64,000 nucleotides of DNA, taken from a bacterium. GTDB taxonomy: Bacteria; Chloroflexota; Chloroflexia; Chloroflexales; Kallotenuaceae. Position 1 is the stretch's first letter. Each line of letters begins with the position of its first letter. Position numbers and translations under genes: made by a program. This document shows, one piece after another, positions 61,128 to 64,000 of the stretch. The notes beneath the pieces were generated by a model, which saw only the letters and a program-made list of their open reading frames with translations, did no database searches and was not told the DNA's origin. The stretch spans positions 1-64,000 of the forward strand of contig JADDQE010000263.1 of assembly GCA_016781525.1 (NCBI GenBank), written 5' to 3'.

Positions 61128-62591
61128 ATGGTAATTGCTCCATTTCGAGTACCTGCGCCCAGGCGCGTGTCAACACGGGTCGCGCTTGTGCCAGTGTATA
61201 ACGCACTCACGAGCTTGGCGTTGTTGAACGCCGCCGAGCAGGTGCAAGACGTCGACGTATGGGTCCATGAAACGGCTGCCCGGCTCACACCCGACCAAAG
61301 GCACGCGAATCGGTTAGTTTTTGAAGGCTTGGGCGAGGCGCTGATCACCGACGAGGAGTGGCCCGATTTCCCGGCCTTTGTCGAGCACCTCGCGTCGCTG
61401 TCACCGCAGTCCGTACGCGACCAATTGATCGCACGACTTGCACGACCGGCGTCGAGCACTCGCGAGCGCGCAGCCGATAACGGTAGCCCATCGCCCAAAG
61501 ATCTGCTGACCGAGCGGCAGACGTTTCTTCAACAGCTCGAACGGCTGTATCCCGCAGAGCCGCTGGACGAAGTCTTGTACGCTGAGGTCCATGCGCTCCT
61601 AACTGACCCCCCAGCCCTCCACGACGTGCTTGTCTCGCATCTACGGGGGATGTGGGTGAGCTACCTCGCTGACGAGTGGCAGCGACGTCTGCCCTTTTTG
61701 ATGTCGATCGTGGCGGCGCTCCGCGACCGGGAGTGGCCCGCGACCGCCACCGAGGCAATCCGTGCTTTTATCGGCCGTGATGTTCCGCCGGCCATCAACG
61801 CACAGCTCGACGGCGTTGAGCATATCGTCTTCTCGATCTCGCCGCATGTTGGGCCGTATGCGTCACGGTTCGGCAGCGATAACACGCTTTGGCTCTTTGT
61901 CCGCGGACGCTCGCAACGCGACGATCCCACGCAGCGGCCAACGCTCGACTTGCCGCTGCGACAAACACCGATCAAGCGGGTTGAGCTGGTGGGGCCGTTC
62001 AGTGCTCTTGCCGACGAGACGCGGCTCCAAATTCTGGAGCTGCTCGCGCAGGGTGAGCTCCTTGCACAAGAAATTATTGCGCGGCTTGGGCTAAGCCAGT
62101 CCAGCGTCTCGCGCCACCTCAAGCAGCTAATCTCGGCGGGCTTTCTGCTCGAGCGACGCGGCGAGGGCGCCAACAAGCTGTATCGGCTCAACGAGGCCCG
62201 CATCGATTGGACCTACCTGTCGCTCCGGCAGCTGCTCTCAGGCGCCTCATCAGAAGCTCGGATCGAGCAGAACACGCAACCGCCGGAGCTGCGCCGTTTC
62301 CTCGACGTCGAGGGCAAGATTGTGGACTGGCCGGCCAGGCGCAAAGATCAGGTTCTGATTCTGCAGTATTTGGCGGAGCAATTCGAGCCTGGGCGGCAGT
62401 ACAGCGAGAAGGCGGTCAACAGGCTGCTCGACGAGCGGATTGCAAAGCGCCGCAAAAGCGGCGCACCCATACGAGGCGTGGAAGGTCCTATCGACTTTGT
62501 CACATTGCGCCGCGAGCTCTTTGAGGAGCACTTGCTCCACCGGACAAACGACGGTGCACGGTACTGGCGCCCAGGCGATCCGGTGTCTTGA
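61128..62591 (+). CDS. ArsR-type regulator with DUF2087 domain
   Basis: 487 residues. The N-terminal 280 residues are helical and beta-mixed with no known fold that I can name (similar proteins of this layout exist in Chloroflexota and Firmicutes). Winged helix 290-360: PFSALADETRLQILELLAQ, LSQSSVSRHLKQLISAGFLL (recognition helix), ERRGEGANKLYRLNE. DUF2087 at about 388-482: LRRFLDVEGKIVDWPARRKD and EKAVNRLLDERIAKR. It probably represses its operon through the site at 59897. Ribosome site GGAGG 11 bases away. Confidence 0.88.
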   Translation: MVIAPFRVPAPRRVSTRVALVPVYNALTSLALLNAAEQVQDVDVWVHETAARLTPDQRHANRLVFEGLGEALITDEEWPDFPAFVEHLASLSPQSVRDQLIARLARPASSTRERAADNGSPSPKDLLTERQTFLQQLERLYPAEPLDEVLYAEVHALLTDPPALHDVLVSHLRGMWVSYLADEWQRRLPFLMSIVAALRDREWPATATEAIRAFIGRDVPPAINAQLDGVEHIVFSISPHVGPYASRFGSDNTLWLFVRGRSQRDDPTQRPTLDLPLRQTPIKRVELVGPFSALADETRLQILELLAQGELLAQEIIARLGLSQSSVSRHLKQLISAGFLLERRGEGANKLYRLNEARIDWTYLSLRQLLSGASSEARIEQNTQPPELRRFLDVEGKIVDWPARRKDQVLILQYLAEQFEPGRQYSEKAVNRLLDERIAKRRKSGAPIRGVEGPIDFVTLRRELFEEHLLHRTNDGARYWRPGDPVS

Positions 62592-62725
62592 GCTTGGCGC
62601 GCACAACGTCATCTGGCGCCCAGAATGAAGCAGGGCCTTATGATGCGGAGCATATCCTGCCGCGCGGGCGTTTATGGCGGGGTAACGTCTGTCGGTGTGA
62701 GCGTTCTTAGCCGGAGGTGGGTAGC

Positions 62726-63541
62726 ATGAGCCAATCGAGTGAGGCGGCACTCCAAGCAGCCCAGACCTACCAGCAGTATCTTGTTCCGGCGCTGTTCGAG
62801 CCGATGGCGCACCTGCTCGTCGAGCGGGCAGCCCTCGCGTCGGGCGAGCATGTCTTGGACGTGGCTTGTGGGACGGGCGTTGTAGCACGCCTGGCCGCGA
62901 CCGCGGTTGGCACGCGAGGCACCGTTGCGGCGCTCGATCTCAACCCAGCGATGGTTCATGTTGCCCGTTCGGTCCCGGTACCAGAGGGAGCCGCAATTAG
63001 CTGGCATGAAGGGAGTGCCTTGGCCTTGCCGTTTCCAGACGCGGCCTTCAGTGTGATCTTCTGTCAGCAGGGGCTCCAGTTCTTTCCCGATCCCGTGCTT
63101 GCCCTCCAAGAGATGCGACGCGTCCTAGCGCCGGCTGGCCGGGTCGTCCTGGTGGTGATGCAGGCGCTTGATCGGCACCCCGTGTACCACACGTTGAACG
63201 ACGCAATTAAGCAGCATATTGGGACTGGAGCATTTGCTGCACCCTTTTCCCTTGGCGACCCCAATCGGCTCCGGTCTTTGTTGACTGCCGGCGGCCTCCC
63301 TCGCATCGAAATCGTGCCTGAAACATTCACCGTACGCTTTCCGCTGCCCGATCGATTTATTACGCTGAGCGTTATGGGCGCAGCGGCGGCGGTTCCCTCG
63401 TTTGCCCAAATGGACCCTGCATCGCGTGGGGCACTTGTCGACGCGATACGCGGTGATGTCGCGGAGGTAATCGATGCCCACACACAGGGGGATGCGCTGA
63501 TTCAGACGATGCACGTTTATATCGGTCGGGGCTTCAAGTAG
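62726..63541 (+). CDS. Class I SAM-dependent methyltransferase
   Basis: 271 residues, GGAGG eight bases before the ATG. SAM site motif I VLDVACGTGVVARLAA, with TVAALDLNPAMVHVAR as motif II, GSALALPFPDAAFSVIFCQQ and LQFFPDPVLALQEMRRVLAP, as in UbiE/Gcs1-type small-molecule methyltransferases. The acceptor is unknown. It follows the ArsR-type regulator by 134 bases in the same direction. Confidence 0.92.
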   Translation: MSQSSEAALQAAQTYQQYLVPALFEPMAHLLVERAALASGEHVLDVACGTGVVARLAATAVGTRGTVAALDLNPAMVHVARSVPVPEGAAISWHEGSALALPFPDAAFSVIFCQQGLQFFPDPVLALQEMRRVLAPAGRVVLVVMQALDRHPVYHTLNDAIKQHIGTGAFAAPFSLGDPNRLRSLLTAGGLPRIEIVPETFTVRFPLPDRFITLSVMGAAAAVPSFAQMDPASRGALVDAIRGDVAEVIDAHTQGDALIQTMHVYIGRGFK

Positions 63542-63663
63542 CAATTCCTGGTTGGTTCTTGCGCCAACCTAACAGGGGCTGACGTTGGTCGCGAATCTGC
63601 ATGTATAATCTAGCGGGATGTGGACGCTGGGGTCCACAGCGCTATCGACGATGAGCACTCAAT

Positions 63664-64000
63664 ATGAGCGTAATCCGTACACTGCTTGAGGGGAGCATCG
63701 ACTACGCCGGGCTCTATCCCCCGGCAGGTCTCCCACTGGAGACCGCGGTCCGTAACTACGCGGCTTACAGTGCGGGCGAGACAGCCTGGGCACTTGGTCG
63801 TTTTATTCTGCCTGTAGGACGCCTCGACCCGTTTGAGCGAGCCCTTGAGGACCTTGAAGCCGGGACAGGCCCCTCGACTTGGTGCCTCAGTATCTTACTG
63901 AGCGGGGAGCTACGCCGCGACGTCGAGGTGATCACCGCGTTCCAAGAGCGGCGGAGCGGCGCTGCTACCCCGCCAGCTGTGCGCATCAAGGCCGTTGAGC
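63664..64000 (+). CDS. Conserved hypothetical protein, cut by the window end
   Basis: From the ATG the frame stays open to the window end (112 codons): MSVIRTLLEGSIDYAGLYPP, AGLPLETAVRNYAAYSAGET, AWALGRFILPVGRLDPFERA. The DYAGLxPPA...AVRNYxxY...W.LGRF pattern is seen in a widely distributed family of uncharacterised bacterial proteins. The ribosome site is not clear. The remaining C-terminal part is outside the window. Confidence 0.7.
   Translation, partial: MSVIRTLLEGSIDYAGLYPPAGLPLETAVRNYAAYSAGETAWALGRFILPVGRLDPFERALEDLEAGTGPSTWCLSILLSGELRRDVEVITAFQERRSGAATPPAVRIKAVE

Noticed and set aside
61661-62203. Minus-strand frame opposite the ArsR-type regulator
   Set aside because: Arg/Ser-rich, no ribosome site, lies within a clear regulator gene.

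Overview
The window (about 60% G+C) looks like a chromosomal segment of a bacterium, most likely from the Chloroflexota (class Chloroflexia). That placement rests on general resemblance: a PAS/HEAT-rich chemosensory operon, membrane-anchored Ser/Thr kinase and PP2C proteins with long Pro/Thr/Ser tails, and an ECF vitamin-type transporter operon. No rRNA, tRNA, CRISPR array, transposase or phage gene was recognised, so it is not an obvious mobile island. Genes sit on both strands in short operons. A minority of genes are decayed, mostly in the first 2.5 kb and near 8, 11.6, 32 and 57 kb.

Layout. 0-2.5 kb: gene remnants (TMEM43-like, Asp/Glu racemase, P-loop kinase) plus a small membrane protein and a GNAT acetyltransferase. 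2.5-7.4 kb (minus strand): APH-like phosphotransferase, PIG-L deacetylase, HAD-IIA phosphatase, argS. 7.7-8.8 kb: a frameshifted membrane protein and a fragment. 9.2-11.3 kb: sulfatase/LtaS-like membrane enzyme. 11.6-12.6 kb: metallophosphoesterase remnant and a HAD hydrolase. 12.7-15.9 kb: complete ECF transporter (two ATPases, T and S components). 16.2-17.2 kb: spore-photoproduct-lyase-like radical SAM protein. 17.8-18.4 kb: a protein with three identical-length 25-residue repeats.

18.7-31.7 kb (minus strand) is a ten-gene chemosensory/phosphorelay block: two stand-alone CheY proteins, another receiver, CheA fused to CheW, a soluble receptor without sensor domain, a PAS-HEAT protein, CheR, CheB, a CheC-like phosphatase and a PAS-GAF histidine kinase. 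No flagellar, pilus or separate cheW/cheD gene is seen, so an output other than classical flagellar chemotaxis is possible.

32.8-35.2 kb: 5-oxoprolinase pxpA-pxpB-pxpC. 35.5-39.3 kb: maleylacetate-reductase-like enzyme, two MhqO-type ring-cleaving dioxygenases and a MarR repressor. The same 14-bp operator overlaps both the marR and the dioxygenase promoter. 39.5-46.4 kb: AEC transporter, aldose epimerase, M50-like protease, Cys/Met PLP enzyme, HPP and DUF421 membrane proteins.

47.4-53.0 kb (plus strand): FHA, VWA, Ser/Thr kinase and PP2C phosphatase genes, each with a membrane segment, forming a reversible Ser/Thr phosphorylation module at the membrane. 53.1-55.4 kb: Vps62-like membrane protein and a small membrane partner. 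55.7-64 kb: 2-hydroxyacid dehydrogenase, GNAT gene broken by a 4-bp duplication, an uncharacterised secretion-less protein, 3-hydroxybutyrate-dehydrogenase-like SDR, a sigma70 promoter with a palindromic operator ahead of an alpha/beta hydrolase, an ArsR/DUF2087 regulator, a methyltransferase and a gene cut by the window end. All functional calls are from reading motifs; no database search was run.
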